DNA from: an uncultured Parabacteroides sp.
GTDB lineage: Bacteria > Bacteroidota > Bacteroidia > Bacteroidales > Tannerellaceae
Reading direction: 5' to 3'
Assembly (NCBI GenBank): GCA_900552465.1
Contig: URZO01000067.1
Location: 1-24,665, forward strand
Length of the DNA stretch: 24,665 nt
Shown piece by piece: positions 1 to 8,998 of the stretch. Below the pieces are notes generated by a model that saw nothing but the letters and a program-made list of their open reading frames with translations, did not search any database and was not told the origin of the DNA. Numbering within the stretch: position 1 is the first letter of the stretch; each line of letters starts with the position of its first letter. The translations under genes were made by a program, and so were the position numbers.

Positions 1-71
1 AGCCTGCGGCACAAGGCGATGCCTTGTTGGAAAGCAATGACACAAATAGCTCAAAACTGCAAATAACTGAA

Positions 72-2411
72 TCATTTCACCTCAAACAATATCTTCCTCT
101 GATTCCCGAAATTGTCTGTCAGTGTCAGCAGATGCTTGCCCGGGTCGGCCTGGCAGGCGATTTGGTGGCTGTCGGTTGTTTCGCCGAGATAGGTGTCGTC
201 GAGATGCCAGTAGAGTGTGGCGTCGGGGCGTGCATGAGCTGCTTTGAAGATGAACTTTTCAGGTTTGCCGGAAAAGCCTTTTGGCAGGTAGAGGATGGCG
301 TTATGCTCCGGGTAGATCAGTTCGATTTGCCGGCTTTGTTCGGGAGCACACCCTGGCTTGACCGGGGGTAACGGTGTGTAGTCGATATGATAATTCCGGT
401 AATAATATTCCTGCGAGGGAGGCAGTACGAACCAGGGACGCGTGATCATCCGGTCGACCGACTCGCAAGAACTGTTCACTCGGAAACGCCCGTCGGCCGA
501 AAGATGGACAAGCCGGTGGTAAGGACAAACCGCCGTACCGTTGCCCGAACGGGGCATATAGAGCGTATCGACCTGGTCGCAGATCGCAGACGCCTTATGT
601 CCGCTGAGGCGGCAGATTGCCATCGGTTCGAGTTCGTCGTAAGGCATATCGAACCAGTTACCCCCCGGAAGCAACGAGAAAAGGTCGAAGAGGACAGGAG
701 CCGCATTCCCCACACCCGTCAACCCCGGCCGCCCTTCGCCCGAAGCATTCCCCACCCATATGCCTATCGTATAGTGCGGTGTCGTCCCGATCGCCCAGGC
801 ATCGCGTCCCCCGTAGCTCGTTCCCGTTTTCCAGGCCACCTGCTTCATCGATTCGAACTGTTGCCAGTCCGCTTCTTCCTCAGGGCGGTTCAGGGCAGAC
901 ATCGCTTCGAAGGTAAACCAGATGGAGGCGGCAGACAGGAGAGGACGGTCTGTGAGCCGCGGGTCGGCGACAGACCGGACCGGTCTGTCGTCATGAGCCG
1001 GGAACGGTGTCAGCGGGTGGATATCAGCCGGATTGTAACGCCCGTTGTAGGGTCGGTAATGCGAAAGCGTCCGTGCCAGCGAAGCGTACATCCCCGTCAA
1101 GTCCCATAACGTCCCTTCCGCACCTCCGAGGATCAGGGAAGCGCCATAGTGTTCTTCCGAAAAACGGAGCGTCGTCATGCCTGACTTTTTCAGCAGCGAC
1201 ATGAATCGTCCGGTGTTATATAGGGAAAGCATCCGCACCAGCGGGACATTGAGCGAACGCTCGATCGCCCGATGTGCCGGGACAGCCCCGTAGAACGTCT
1301 TGTTATAATTCTGGGGTGTGAACCCGTTGATGTTCAAAGGTACATCCGAGACGAGCGTGCCCGGAAGCAACTGCCCCTCATGCAGCATGGCAGCGTAGAG
1401 GAACGGTTTCAGGATACTGCCTGTGCTACGGGGCGAGGTGATGATATCTACCTGGTTCCCTTTGCGGTCATCGGCCCGGAAGGTGACGTTTCCGGCGTAG
1501 GCAAGCACTTCGCCTGTCTCGGTGTCGGTGACGAGGGCGGCCAGGTTGTGGATATAATTGGAACTGTAGTCGCGTGCATACCGGTTGACGATCGCCTGCG
1601 CCTGTCGTTGCAACATCTGGCGGACAGAGGTCGTGATGCGCGTACCCGGAGCGTCGGCAGCCAGCCGCTCGAGCAGATGGGGCGCTTCGTCAGGCAGCGG
1701 GACAGGCGCTTCGGGCAACGGTTCCATACAAGCCAGCTCGTATGTCGTCTGGTCCAGTATGTCCGATTCTTTCAGAGTCGCCAGCAGCTTGTCGCGTTTG
1801 GCTTTCAGTTGTTTCCGGTTGCGTCCGGGATGAATCAGGGCAGGTGAGTTGGGCAGTACGGCAAGTGTGGCACTTTCGGCCCATGACAGCTCAGAAGCGC
1901 TTCGCCCGAAATAACGCCAGGCAGCCGCCTCGATACCGACCACGTTCCCCCCGAACGGGGCATGGGAGGCATAGAGGTTGAGTATTTCATTTTTGCTGTA
2001 TGCCGTTTCCAGCAGCAGTGCCCAGCTTGTTTCGACCGCCTTTTCATATAATGTACGGTTGCGGTTGTCTCTTGCGATACGTGCCAACTGCATCGTGACG
2101 GTGCTTCCCCCGCTCACAACCCGGCGGGCTGCGAAATTGAGGCGTACGGCCCGTGCAAGGGCTATCGGGTCGACTCCGGGATGCCGGTAAAAGCGTTTGT
2201 CTTCATAGACTAAGAGGCAGGTCGTGAACTTCTCCGGAATACTGTCTGCCGGTGGAAAACGCCATTGTCCGTCCGGTGCGATCCGTGCTCCCAACAGCTG
2301 CCCTTCCGATGAATAAAGCAGGGTGGAACAGGATTCCGTAAACAGTGTCCGGGGCGCTACCAGATACATGACTGTCCATATTAACAGTTTGATGAAGAAT
2401 AGATAGAACAT
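72..2411 (-). CDS. pbpC: Penicillin-binding protein 1C, bifunctional transglycosylase/transpeptidase
   Basis: A class A penicillin-binding protein that polymerises lipid II glycan chains and cross-links peptides at the inner membrane facing the periplasm. A hydrophobic segment at residues 2-19 is the membrane anchor. The GT51 transglycosylase shows EDKRF with catalytic Glu70, GGSTVTMQLAR (101-111) and LLLETAYSKNEILNLY (132-147). The transpeptidase shows Ser332-x-x-Lys335, Ser386-x-Asn388 and Lys528-Thr-Gly. The last ~95 residues fit the PBP1C C-terminal (BiPBP_C) domain. At 779 residues the length is normal. In many bacteria pbpC lies beside an alpha-2-macroglobulin gene; the gene upstream here is divergent susC, so any such partner would lie left of the window. 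No consensus promoter is clear; a near match to the -7 box (TATCTTTA) lies at 2445-2452. Confidence 0.95.
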   Translation of the reverse strand: MFYLFFIKLLIWTVMYLVAPRTLFTESCSTLLYSSEGQLLGARIAPDGQWRFPPADSIPEKFTTCLLVYEDKRFYRHPGVDPIALARAVRLNFAARRVVSGGSTVTMQLARIARDNRNRTLYEKAVETSWALLLETAYSKNEILNLYASHAPFGGNVVGIEAAAWRYFGRSASELSWAESATLAVLPNSPALIHPGRNRKQLKAKRDKLLATLKESDILDQTTYELACMEPLPEAPVPLPDEAPHLLERLAADAPGTRITTSVRQMLQRQAQAIVNRYARDYSSNYIHNLAALVTDTETGEVLAYAGNVTFRADDRKGNQVDIITSPRSTGSILKPFLYAAMLHEGQLLPGTLVSDVPLNINGFTPQNYNKTFYGAVPAHRAIERSLNVPLVRMLSLYNTGRFMSLLKKSGMTTLRFSEEHYGASLILGGAEGTLWDLTGMYASLARTLSHYRPYNGRYNPADIHPLTPFPAHDDRPVRSVADPRLTDRPLLSAASIWFTFEAMSALNRPEEEADWQQFESMKQVAWKTGTSYGGRDAWAIGTTPHYTIGIWVGNASGEGRPGLTGVGNAAPVLFDLFSLLPGGNWFDMPYDELEPMAICRLSGHKASAICDQVDTLYMPRSGNGTAVCPYHRLVHLSADGRFRVNSSCESVDRMITRPWFVLPPSQEYYYRNYHIDYTPLPPVKPGCAPEQSRQIELIYPEHNAILYLPKGFSGKPEKFIFKAAHARPDATLYWHLDDTYLGETTDSHQIACQADPGKHLLTLTDNFGNQRKILFEVK

Positions 2412-2696
2412 TGCTTCTGTTTATTTGAAGTCGCTATTTAAAAGTAAAGATAGCGTAAAAAGTTCGGAAAGAGGGTAAAAGCCTTTTGCTTTTTATAATC
2501 TGTATAATTTTCAACTCTTATCGTGAAAATATTTCCTTATTTTTGTTTGTGTGATTATAATTTTAATATATTTGCGGCTATTAGTGTGTCGAATACAATG
2601 TCCTGTTAGAACAAGGTCCTTAAATCTGAGTTTTATGTTTTATAGGTCTAATATTATTAGGGAAGTGTTTATATAGGTCAATGTAGCTCTACTTGA
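2412..2696. other. Divergent intergenic region pbpC / susC
   Basis: An AT-rich stretch of 285 bp with no supportable gene. It holds the susC promoter on the plus strand and probably the pbpC promoter on the minus strand. I see no strong operator or riboswitch-like structure. Confidence 0.6.
2542..2574 (+). promoter_or_regulatory. Bacteroidetes-type promoter for the SusC/SusD operon
   Basis: TATATTTG at 2567-2574 matches the -7 consensus TAnnTTTG. Overlapping TTTG copies at 2542-2545 and 2546-2549 sit 21 and 17 nt upstream, fitting the -33 element. This implies a leader of about 140 nt before susC. Confidence 0.6.
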
Positions 2697-5600
2697 ATGT
2701 ATCATTTAAATCTATTGATTATGAAGAGGTTCTTTTGGATTCTTTTTGTAATGTCCCTATGGGGGCATTTGCTGTTAGCACAAGAAAAAACAGTGTCGGG
2801 TATCGTAGTTTCTACCGAAGACGGTCTGCCAATGATTGGTGTCGCTGTCATGGACAAACAAACGATGAATGGCGTAACCACCAATGAAAACGGAGAGTTC
2901 TCGATGAACGTCTCTGCCCGCACAAAAGTATTACACGTTTCGTATTTGGGGTATAAAACGAAAGAAGTGCCTATCACGGGGCGCAGTCTGAAAATCGAAA
3001 TGGAGCCGGATATGGTAGCCATCGACGAAGTGATGGTCGTAGCCTACGGTACAGGCAAGAAATCGACCTTTACCGGTTCCGCCAGTGTCGTCAAAAAGGA
3101 ATCCCTGGAAAAAATCAAAGCGTCTAATGTAACGCAGGCCTTGCAAGGGCAGAGCAGCGGTGTGCAGGTTTTGAATAACTCCGGTGAGCCGGGAGAAGAT
3201 GCCTCCATTATGATTCGCGGTATTGGTTCCATGAATGCGTCCAGTGCCCCATTGTATGTGGTGGATGGAACGGCATACGATGGGTATCTGAATTCGATTA
3301 ACCCGGCTGATATTGAATCAATGACTATTTTAAAAGATGCATCTGCAACTGCCCTGTACGGGTCACGTGCTGCAAATGGAGTCGTTATGATCACAACCCG
3401 TAAAGGTGCAAGTGAAAAAGGGCAAATAAACTTTCGCTCTACCTGGGGATTTGCCAGCTTGGCAGTCGATCTTCCACGAACTTTGACTCCTGATGAATAT
3501 TCGATGTTGACATGGCAGGCATTATATAATGGTTATAAGGATAACGGAAAAGACAATGCAGCAGAATTGGCTTCAACTTATTTGACCGGGCAATTCGGTT
3601 GTAATCCTTATAATGTGGCACAGCCAGTAGGGTTAGATGGTAAGATGAATCCGGATGCTCGATTGTTGTATTCCGGTGACTGGCGTGGAGCTTTAATGAA
3701 ATCTCGCCTGCGTCAGGAATATAACGTAGACTTTAGTGGAAAATCTAAGAAAGCGGATTATTTCTTATCTGCTGGTTATCTAAATGATAAGGGAGTATTT
3801 TCCGTTCAGAAGTTTCAACGTTTTTCAACAAGGGCTAATCTTAATTATCAGGTAAATAAGTGGTTAAAGGTCGGGACTAACATTAATTTAGTACATAGTG
3901 ACCGGGATGGATATGCCGGCGATCAGACCGTATGGGCACTGCGTACTATGCCTACTATTTATCCTATTTATGAATGGGATGATGCGGCAGGGGCATATAA
4001 ACATGATGATAATGGAAATCTGATTTATGATTATGGAACTTACCGTAAAGGTTGGAGTGGCTCTAATATGGTTGCTGATGATGTTTATAATAAATATCCT
4101 TGGATGCATGATGACGCCTCTGTTCGTACATATTTTGAAATTCAGTTCTTACCTGAATTGAAGTGGCGTACTAATTTTAGTGCTGATTTTTACCAGTATA
4201 CTTATGATGGCTATACGAATAGCGAACATGGTTATGCTGCCGGTTATAAAGGAGAAGCTTATAAAACAAGTGACCGTAACTTCTCTTATACAGTTAATAA
4301 TTTGTTGACGTATGATAAAACTATTGGTGACCATTCTTTTTCTGTTTTGCTCGGTCAGGAGGCTTATAGTATGAATTTTAGACATTTGAATGCATCGAAG
4401 CGGGGATTCCCTTTTGCAGGGGTCACTGAAATTGATGCTGCCTCCGAAATGAACGGCATGAGTTCTTATCGGAATGATTATCGCTTATTGAGCTGGTTGA
4501 GCCGTATTGAATATGATTATAAGGATCGTTATTATGTGTCTGGCAGTTTCCGTACAGATGGTTCTTCTCGTTTTCATCCGGATAATCGTTGGGGTAAATT
4601 CTGGTCTTTGGGTGCATCTTGGCGTATTTCAAATGAGGAATTTATGAAGCAGTATAGTAGTTGGTTGGATAATTTAAAGCTAAAAGCCAGCTATGGCGCG
4701 GTGGGTAATGATAATTTAATGTCTGGAAACAATTCTATTTATTATGCTTACCAGGGGCTTTACGCTACGGGTAATAATAACTATAATGATCCGGGCGTTA
4801 TGGTTAGTCGTTTGTCGAATAAAACGCTGAAGTGGGAAAGTAATCTCCAATTAAACATTGGCGTTGACTTTGCCTTGTTTAATAAGTTGAGCGGAACGTT
4901 TGAATGGTTCAACCGTAAATCGAAAGATTTGCTGTTTACACTACCAATGGCCCCATCTACAGGTTTTAGTGGTATTAACCGGAATATCGGTGACGTGAAA
5001 AACCAGGGGATAGAATTTTCCTTGAACTATGCTGCTATTTCGAATAAGGATTTTAAATGGACTATTGATTTGAATGGAACATCTTATAAAAATCGTATTA
5101 CGAAGTTACCGCAAAAGGAAATAAATTCCGGTTATTTCAAGTGGCGTGAAGGTGAATCTCGTTATAACTTTTGGGGACCGGAATATGCAGGTGTAAATCC
5201 TGAAACCGGTAATGATATGTATTGGAAAACTATTTATAAAACAAATGAAAAGGGAGAAAAAGTCGCTGTAAAACGTGAAAAGACAGAGAACTATAATGAA
5301 GTAACAAGTGATAGTCAAAGTAAGTATTTGGGTGATGCAATACCTAAGTTATTTGGAGGTTTTACAAATAATTTCTCATATAAAGGTATTGATTTATCAT
5401 TTATGATTTATTATAGTTTTGGCGGTAAATTATATGACAGTGATTATTCTCAGATGATGTATTATCGTATAGGATACAGTATGCATCCGGATATGCTGAA
5501 AGCTTGGACACCAGAGAATAAAAATGCTGAATTACCACGTATATCCACTGTTAATTCAAGTTATATGAGTGCTTATACTTCCAAGTTTTTATTTAATAAC

Positions 5601-5828
5601 ACATTTGCTCGTCTTCGTAATGTTACGGTTGGCTATACATTGCCTAAAGATTTGTTGTCAAAGTACCAGATTAATACTTTGCGTGTGTTTGTACAGGGTG
5701 ACAATCTTCTGACCTTAGGTAGTGCAGCACGAAGAGGTACAGATCCGGAACAGAGTGTATCCGGAACGACGGCGAATCGTTTCCCGGTAACTAAATCTAT
5801 TTCTTTTGGTTTACAACTGAACTTGTAA
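2697..5828 (+). CDS. SusC/RagA-family TonB-dependent outer-membrane transporter
   Basis: An outer-membrane beta-barrel that imports oligomeric nutrients with energy from TonB-ExbBD. The first ATG is at 2697, but the ATG at 2721 is the likelier start because it opens a normal signal peptide (MKRFFWILFVMSLWGHLLLAQ). A carboxypeptidase-regulatory-like domain follows (VSGIVVSTEDGLPMIGVAV), then the SusC signature DEVMVVAYGTGKKS, then a plug with the typical ADIESMTILKDASATALYGS and AANGVVMITTRKG. The remainder, about 800 residues, is the barrel, ending in FGLQLNL. The length of 1035-1043 residues is usual for the family. No STN domain is present, so anti-sigma signalling is unlikely. The susD-like gene follows after 36 bp. 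The substrate cannot be read from sequence; the C10 peptidase downstream hints at peptides. Confidence 0.95.
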   Translation: MYHLNLLIMKRFFWILFVMSLWGHLLLAQEKTVSGIVVSTEDGLPMIGVAVMDKQTMNGVTTNENGEFSMNVSARTKVLHVSYLGYKTKEVPITGRSLKIEMEPDMVAIDEVMVVAYGTGKKSTFTGSASVVKKESLEKIKASNVTQALQGQSSGVQVLNNSGEPGEDASIMIRGIGSMNASSAPLYVVDGTAYDGYLNSINPADIESMTILKDASATALYGSRAANGVVMITTRKGASEKGQINFRSTWGFASLAVDLPRTLTPDEYSMLTWQALYNGYKDNGKDNAAELASTYLTGQFGCNPYNVAQPVGLDGKMNPDARLLYSGDWRGALMKSRLRQEYNVDFSGKSKKADYFLSAGYLNDKGVFSVQKFQRFSTRANLNYQVNKWLKVGTNINLVHSDRDGYAGDQTVWALRTMPTIYPIYEWDDAAGAYKHDDNGNLIYDYGTYRKGWSGSNMVADDVYNKYPWMHDDASVRTYFEIQFLPELKWRTNFSADFYQYTYDGYTNSEHGYAAGYKGEAYKTSDRNFSYTVNNLLTYDKTIGDHSFSVLLGQEAYSMNFRHLNASKRGFPFAGVTEIDAASEMNGMSSYRNDYRLLSWLSRIEYDYKDRYYVSGSFRTDGSSRFHPDNRWGKFWSLGASWRISNEEFMKQYSSWLDNLKLKASYGAVGNDNLMSGNNSIYYAYQGLYATGNNNYNDPGVMVSRLSNKTLKWESNLQLNIGVDFALFNKLSGTFEWFNRKSKDLLFTLPMAPSTGFSGINRNIGDVKNQGIEFSLNYAAISNKDFKWTIDLNGTSYKNRITKLPQKEINSGYFKWREGESRYNFWGPEYAGVNPETGNDMYWKTIYKTNEKGEKVAVKREKTENYNEVTSDSQSKYLGDAIPKLFGGFTNNFSYKGIDLSFMIYYSFGGKLYDSDYSQMMYYRIGYSMHPDMLKAWTPENKNAELPRISTVNSSYMSAYTSKFLFNNTFARLRNVTVGYTLPKDLLSKYQINTLRVFVQGDNLLTLGSAARRGTDPEQSVSGTTANRFPVTKSISFGLQLNL

Positions 5829-5864
5829 GAGGAAACTTGATGTATAATTATAAATAATGAAAAT

Positions 5865-7361
5865 ATGAAATCGATAAAATATATATTGACTGCAGGTGTA
5901 GCCTTGTCTGTGAGTTGTTTGATGTCATGTAGTGATTTTTTAGATACGACTCCTTCCACTTCGATTGCCGATTCGGAGGTGTTTAAGACTGTGGCAGGTG
6001 CTCAGTCAGCCTTGAATGGTTGTTACTATCAAATGCGTGCACGTAATAGTGGAGGTGCTGATCGTGATGATGATTATGGGATCCCTTCCATTCAGATGAT
6101 TTCTGATATGTGTGGTGAAGATGTGATAAATAATGGAGGTGGTTGGTACTATTGGAATTATAATTATTGGGGTGAGACGCGTGGCGATATCTTTCGTGCC
6201 GACCAACTTTGGACATTCCATTATCGTCTGATTAATAACCTGAATTCTGTTATCACTTATATAGATGATAGCGAAGGAAATGAACAGGAAAAACAATATA
6301 TCAAAGGACAGGCATTAGCTATGCGTGGTTGGGCTTATTTCAGTTTGACGCGTCTATTTCAGCAGACGTATGCTATAGCAAAGGATATGCCGGGTTTACC
6401 GATTTATACGGAACCAACGACAGAAAAAACGGAAGGTAAACCGCGTGGAACGTTGGAACAGACTTATCAGCAAATATTATCAGACTTGACAGCTGCAGAG
6501 CCGATGTTGGATGGATTTACCCGAAGTGCAAGTTATCCGAATGTCTTCAATCAGGCAGTGGTACAGGGAATTTTGTCTGAAGTGTATCAGGTCATGAACG
6601 ACTGGCCAAAGTCGGAGGCTTATGCAAAGAAGGTGTTGGTGCAATATCCATTAACCTCCAATGATTCTTATACAGCTGGTTTCAATGATCATACTGCTCC
6701 TTCCTGGATTTGGTCGATTAAGCAAACTGAAGAACAAAACATGGGTGACTATTCTCTGTTTGCTATGTGGTATAATAATACCCGTAAGTGTTGGTCTTTC
6801 TATGGTTTTATTCTGGCAGATGATTTTGTTAGTCTGTTTGATGAGGATGATATTCGCTTTAAACAGATGGAACGATGGACTGAAGGCGATGATGAAAATA
6901 AAATTTCTTATTGGGTGTCATACAAGTTTCGTGATAACGAAGATTGCCGGGGATCTATGGTTGTAATGCGTTCGGATGAAATGTTGTTGAATGCTGCAGA
7001 AGCTTTGGCTCGTCAGGGGAAAGACGGTGAAGCAAAAGAAATGTTATGGCAATTACAGGATTTGCGCAATGCAAAACGAACGGAAGCAACCGGTAGCGAG
7101 CTGATTGAGGCCATTTTGTTGGAACGACGTAAAGAATTGTATGGTGAAGGATTTTCGCTGTTCGATATGGTACGAAATCAAAAGCCATTGTTGAGAACAG
7201 GTAATCATGTTGATTATAGCGGTTCTTTCCAATTCCCGGCTCGTTCATGGCGTTTCATTTTCCAGCTACCAAGTGCTGAATTGAAAAACAATAAAGCTTT
7301 GGTTGATGAAGTTTGGCCGGCTGGAGACCAGAACCCGTATGATGGGGTTTATGAACCGTAA
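5865..7361 (+). CDS. SusD/RagB-family outer-membrane nutrient-binding lipoprotein
   Basis: A surface lipoprotein that forms the lid of the SusC barrel and captures ligand. The N-terminus is a lipoprotein signal peptide whose lipobox ends in SCLMSC, so Cys22 would be acylated. FLDTTPSTSIADSEVF and the alpha-helical TPR-like segments (GQALAMRGWAYFSLTRLFQQ) are typical of the SusD family, as is LLERRKELYGEGFSLFDMVR near the C-terminus. At 498 residues the size is normal. It is co-transcribed with the susC gene 36 bp upstream, and a strong terminator 29 bp downstream ends the operon. No glycoside hydrolase, surface glycan-binding protein or hybrid two-component regulator is nearby, so this is not a classic polysaccharide utilisation locus. 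Confidence 0.94.
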   Translation: MKSIKYILTAGVALSVSCLMSCSDFLDTTPSTSIADSEVFKTVAGAQSALNGCYYQMRARNSGGADRDDDYGIPSIQMISDMCGEDVINNGGGWYYWNYNYWGETRGDIFRADQLWTFHYRLINNLNSVITYIDDSEGNEQEKQYIKGQALAMRGWAYFSLTRLFQQTYAIAKDMPGLPIYTEPTTEKTEGKPRGTLEQTYQQILSDLTAAEPMLDGFTRSASYPNVFNQAVVQGILSEVYQVMNDWPKSEAYAKKVLVQYPLTSNDSYTAGFNDHTAPSWIWSIKQTEEQNMGDYSLFAMWYNNTRKCWSFYGFILADDFVSLFDEDDIRFKQMERWTEGDDENKISYWVSYKFRDNEDCRGSMVVMRSDEMLLNAAEALARQGKDGEAKEMLWQLQDLRNAKRTEATGSELIEAILLERRKELYGEGFSLFDMVRNQKPLLRTGNHVDYSGSFQFPARSWRFIFQLPSAELKNNKALVDEVWPAGDQNPYDGVYEP

Positions 7362-7390
7362 TCTTTTTTGATCGGATAAAGAGATGTTAT

Positions 7391-7440
7391 AAATCTTCTT
7401 CTAAAAGTCTTTTATAATTTTTAGGAGAAGATTTGTTTTT
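7391..7440 (+). terminator. Intrinsic terminator after the SusC/SusD operon
   Basis: The arms 7391-7406 and 7419-7434 form a 16-bp stem with a single G-U pair, followed by a T-rich tract (TGTTTTTATAAG). It separates the susCD operon from the C10 peptidase gene. Confidence 0.85.
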
Positions 7441-7565
7441 ATAAGTATTTTTTTATTTAATTGCTTGCTAATATTAAATTGTTGAACAAAATCACAAGTG
7501 AGGGAAGTGATAGATTAGGGTAGTTGATTCTCTTTATTGATTATGAACTGTAAAAATGTAATGTT

Positions 7566-8774
7566 ATGAAAAAGTCTTTTTATGTATTCAGTAGTTTACT
7601 TGTTCTTGCTCTCGTTTGCTCTTGTAGTGAAGATTTGGGAAAAGATCAGGATGGAATAGTGGCTTCCCATAATGAATTGTCTTTGGAAGAAGCTCAAAGA
7701 TTAGTGTTAGATTTTGCAAATGGCAAATCACAAACTAAGAATGGAGGAAATATCGAATTTATTGGTTTTAAAAAACATGTGTATGAAGTAAATACTTCGG
7801 AACAAATCACTAAATCAGGAAGTGAAATAGAATATGAAATCCCTGTTTATGAGTTGTTGTTACAAAATGGGGAGGAGAAAGGATTTGCATTAGTTGTTGG
7901 CGATAAGAGAATATCGGATGTATTAGCATATTCGGTATATGGATCTTTAGATGATACACTGTCAAATCTGGCATTAAAATATTATGTCAGAGCTATACCG
8001 GAGTATGTCTCTCAGCGCTTAGGAGAATCTTTAAAGAGTTCGAATGAAATACTTCAAACGAAAGCAGAAGATCCGACAAAGGATTCTTATACACATGTTT
8101 GTGATCTAAAAGTTCAGTGGGGTCAAAATAGCCCTTATAATGACAAGGTAACCAATAGTTGTGTAGATGCAGGTGTTTCGTATGGAGGCAAAGCACCTGC
8201 AGGTTGTGGTCCGGTGGCAATAGCTCAGTTGATATCTTTTTATAGGCAACCTGCTTCTTATAATTGGGATTTATTGCTATCGACTTCCACTGTTACGATG
8301 AATGATTCTGAAGCTCGAAAAAATGAGGTTGCAACATTGATGTATAATTTGGGACAAGATATGTTTACACGCTACGAATGCGACGGAAGTTCTACTTCTA
8401 TAAGCAGCATGATATCGGCATTGAAGAGTTATGGTTATACTGTCAGTGAAATTCCATTTGATGTATTAGGTATTGATACTGAAATGAGACAAGATAAACC
8501 AATTTTGATGACAGGTGTTTGTGATAAAGGCGGGCATGCTTGGTTGATAACGGGATATAGATATATTGTGGTATTACATCCTACAGGGCAATATGTAAAA
8601 TCGTATTATTGTAATATGAATTGGGGATGGAATGGTAGTTCAAATGGTTTTTATTTGGTATGTACAGCCCCATTGAACCAATGGGGAGGAGAAATGAACC
8701 CTATCTTACCTTTGGGAAAATCTTCCAGTTATGAATTTAATAGAAATTTGAGAAACTTTTCTGTACGGAAATAA
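7566..8774 (+). CDS. C10-family (streptopain-like) cysteine peptidase, predicted lipoprotein
   Basis: A predicted secreted papain-fold protease of MEROPS family C10, the family of streptococcal SpeB and Bacteroides Bfp proteases. The lipoprotein signal ends VLALVCSC, with Cys20 the probable acylated residue. Residues ~35-165 resemble the inhibitory prodomain (EEAQRLVLDFA, FALVVGDKRISDVLAYS). The mature domain has QWGQNSPYN with the oxyanion Gln187, APAGCGPVAIAQ with catalytic Cys214, GGHAWLITGY with catalytic His324, and MNWGWNG carrying the usual tryptophans. All catalytic positions are intact and the 402-residue length is normal. It lies 204 bp after the SusC/SusD operon behind a terminator, so it needs its own promoter; I see no clear consensus for one. 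Protein degradation feeding the adjacent transporter is an inference. Confidence 0.9.
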   Translation: MKKSFYVFSSLLVLALVCSCSEDLGKDQDGIVASHNELSLEEAQRLVLDFANGKSQTKNGGNIEFIGFKKHVYEVNTSEQITKSGSEIEYEIPVYELLLQNGEEKGFALVVGDKRISDVLAYSVYGSLDDTLSNLALKYYVRAIPEYVSQRLGESLKSSNEILQTKAEDPTKDSYTHVCDLKVQWGQNSPYNDKVTNSCVDAGVSYGGKAPAGCGPVAIAQLISFYRQPASYNWDLLLSTSTVTMNDSEARKNEVATLMYNLGQDMFTRYECDGSSTSISSMISALKSYGYTVSEIPFDVLGIDTEMRQDKPILMTGVCDKGGHAWLITGYRYIVVLHPTGQYVKSYYCNMNWGWNGSSNGFYLVCTAPLNQWGGEMNPILPLGKSSSYEFNRNLRNFSVRK

Positions 8775-8792
8775 GTAAAATAGAAGATTAAT

Positions 8793-8828
8793 AAAAGGTA
8801 ACCTCGTTTTGAAGGTTACCTTTTTTTT
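8793..8828 (+). terminator. Intrinsic terminator after the C10 peptidase gene
   Basis: A perfect 12-bp stem (8793-8804 with 8813-8824) and an 8-nt loop, running directly into an uninterrupted T tract. Confidence 0.9.
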
Positions 8829-8949
8829 GAATGCATTTATCCCATTTCCTCATATTCTTCACTCGCATCAAGGTAAGGGAATCCTTTCCAATTTATGAAT
8901 ACCGATAAAAATAAATCCACTTAGATCCACCCTATATGCAATATTTGTT

Positions 8950-8957
8950 TATCTTTG
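8950..8957 (+). promoter_or_regulatory. -7 promoter element of the Rpn-family gene
   Basis: TATCTTTG matches TAnnTTTG and lies 41 bp before the start codon at 8999. No TTTG sits at the expected -33 position. The rest of 8829-8998 shows no gene. Confidence 0.5.
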
Positions 8958-8998
8958 CTCTCGAGATGTATTAACAATTACAACTAAAACAATTAATT

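Noticed and set aside
24..371. Open plus-strand frame at the left edge
   Set aside because: From 72 onward it is antisense to the pbpC C-terminal domain and has no family-like features.
387..1847. Long plus-strand open frames (387-1109 and 1272-1847)
   Set aside because: They are antisense to pbpC, arginine/proline-rich in composition, and reflect GC-rich shadow coding.
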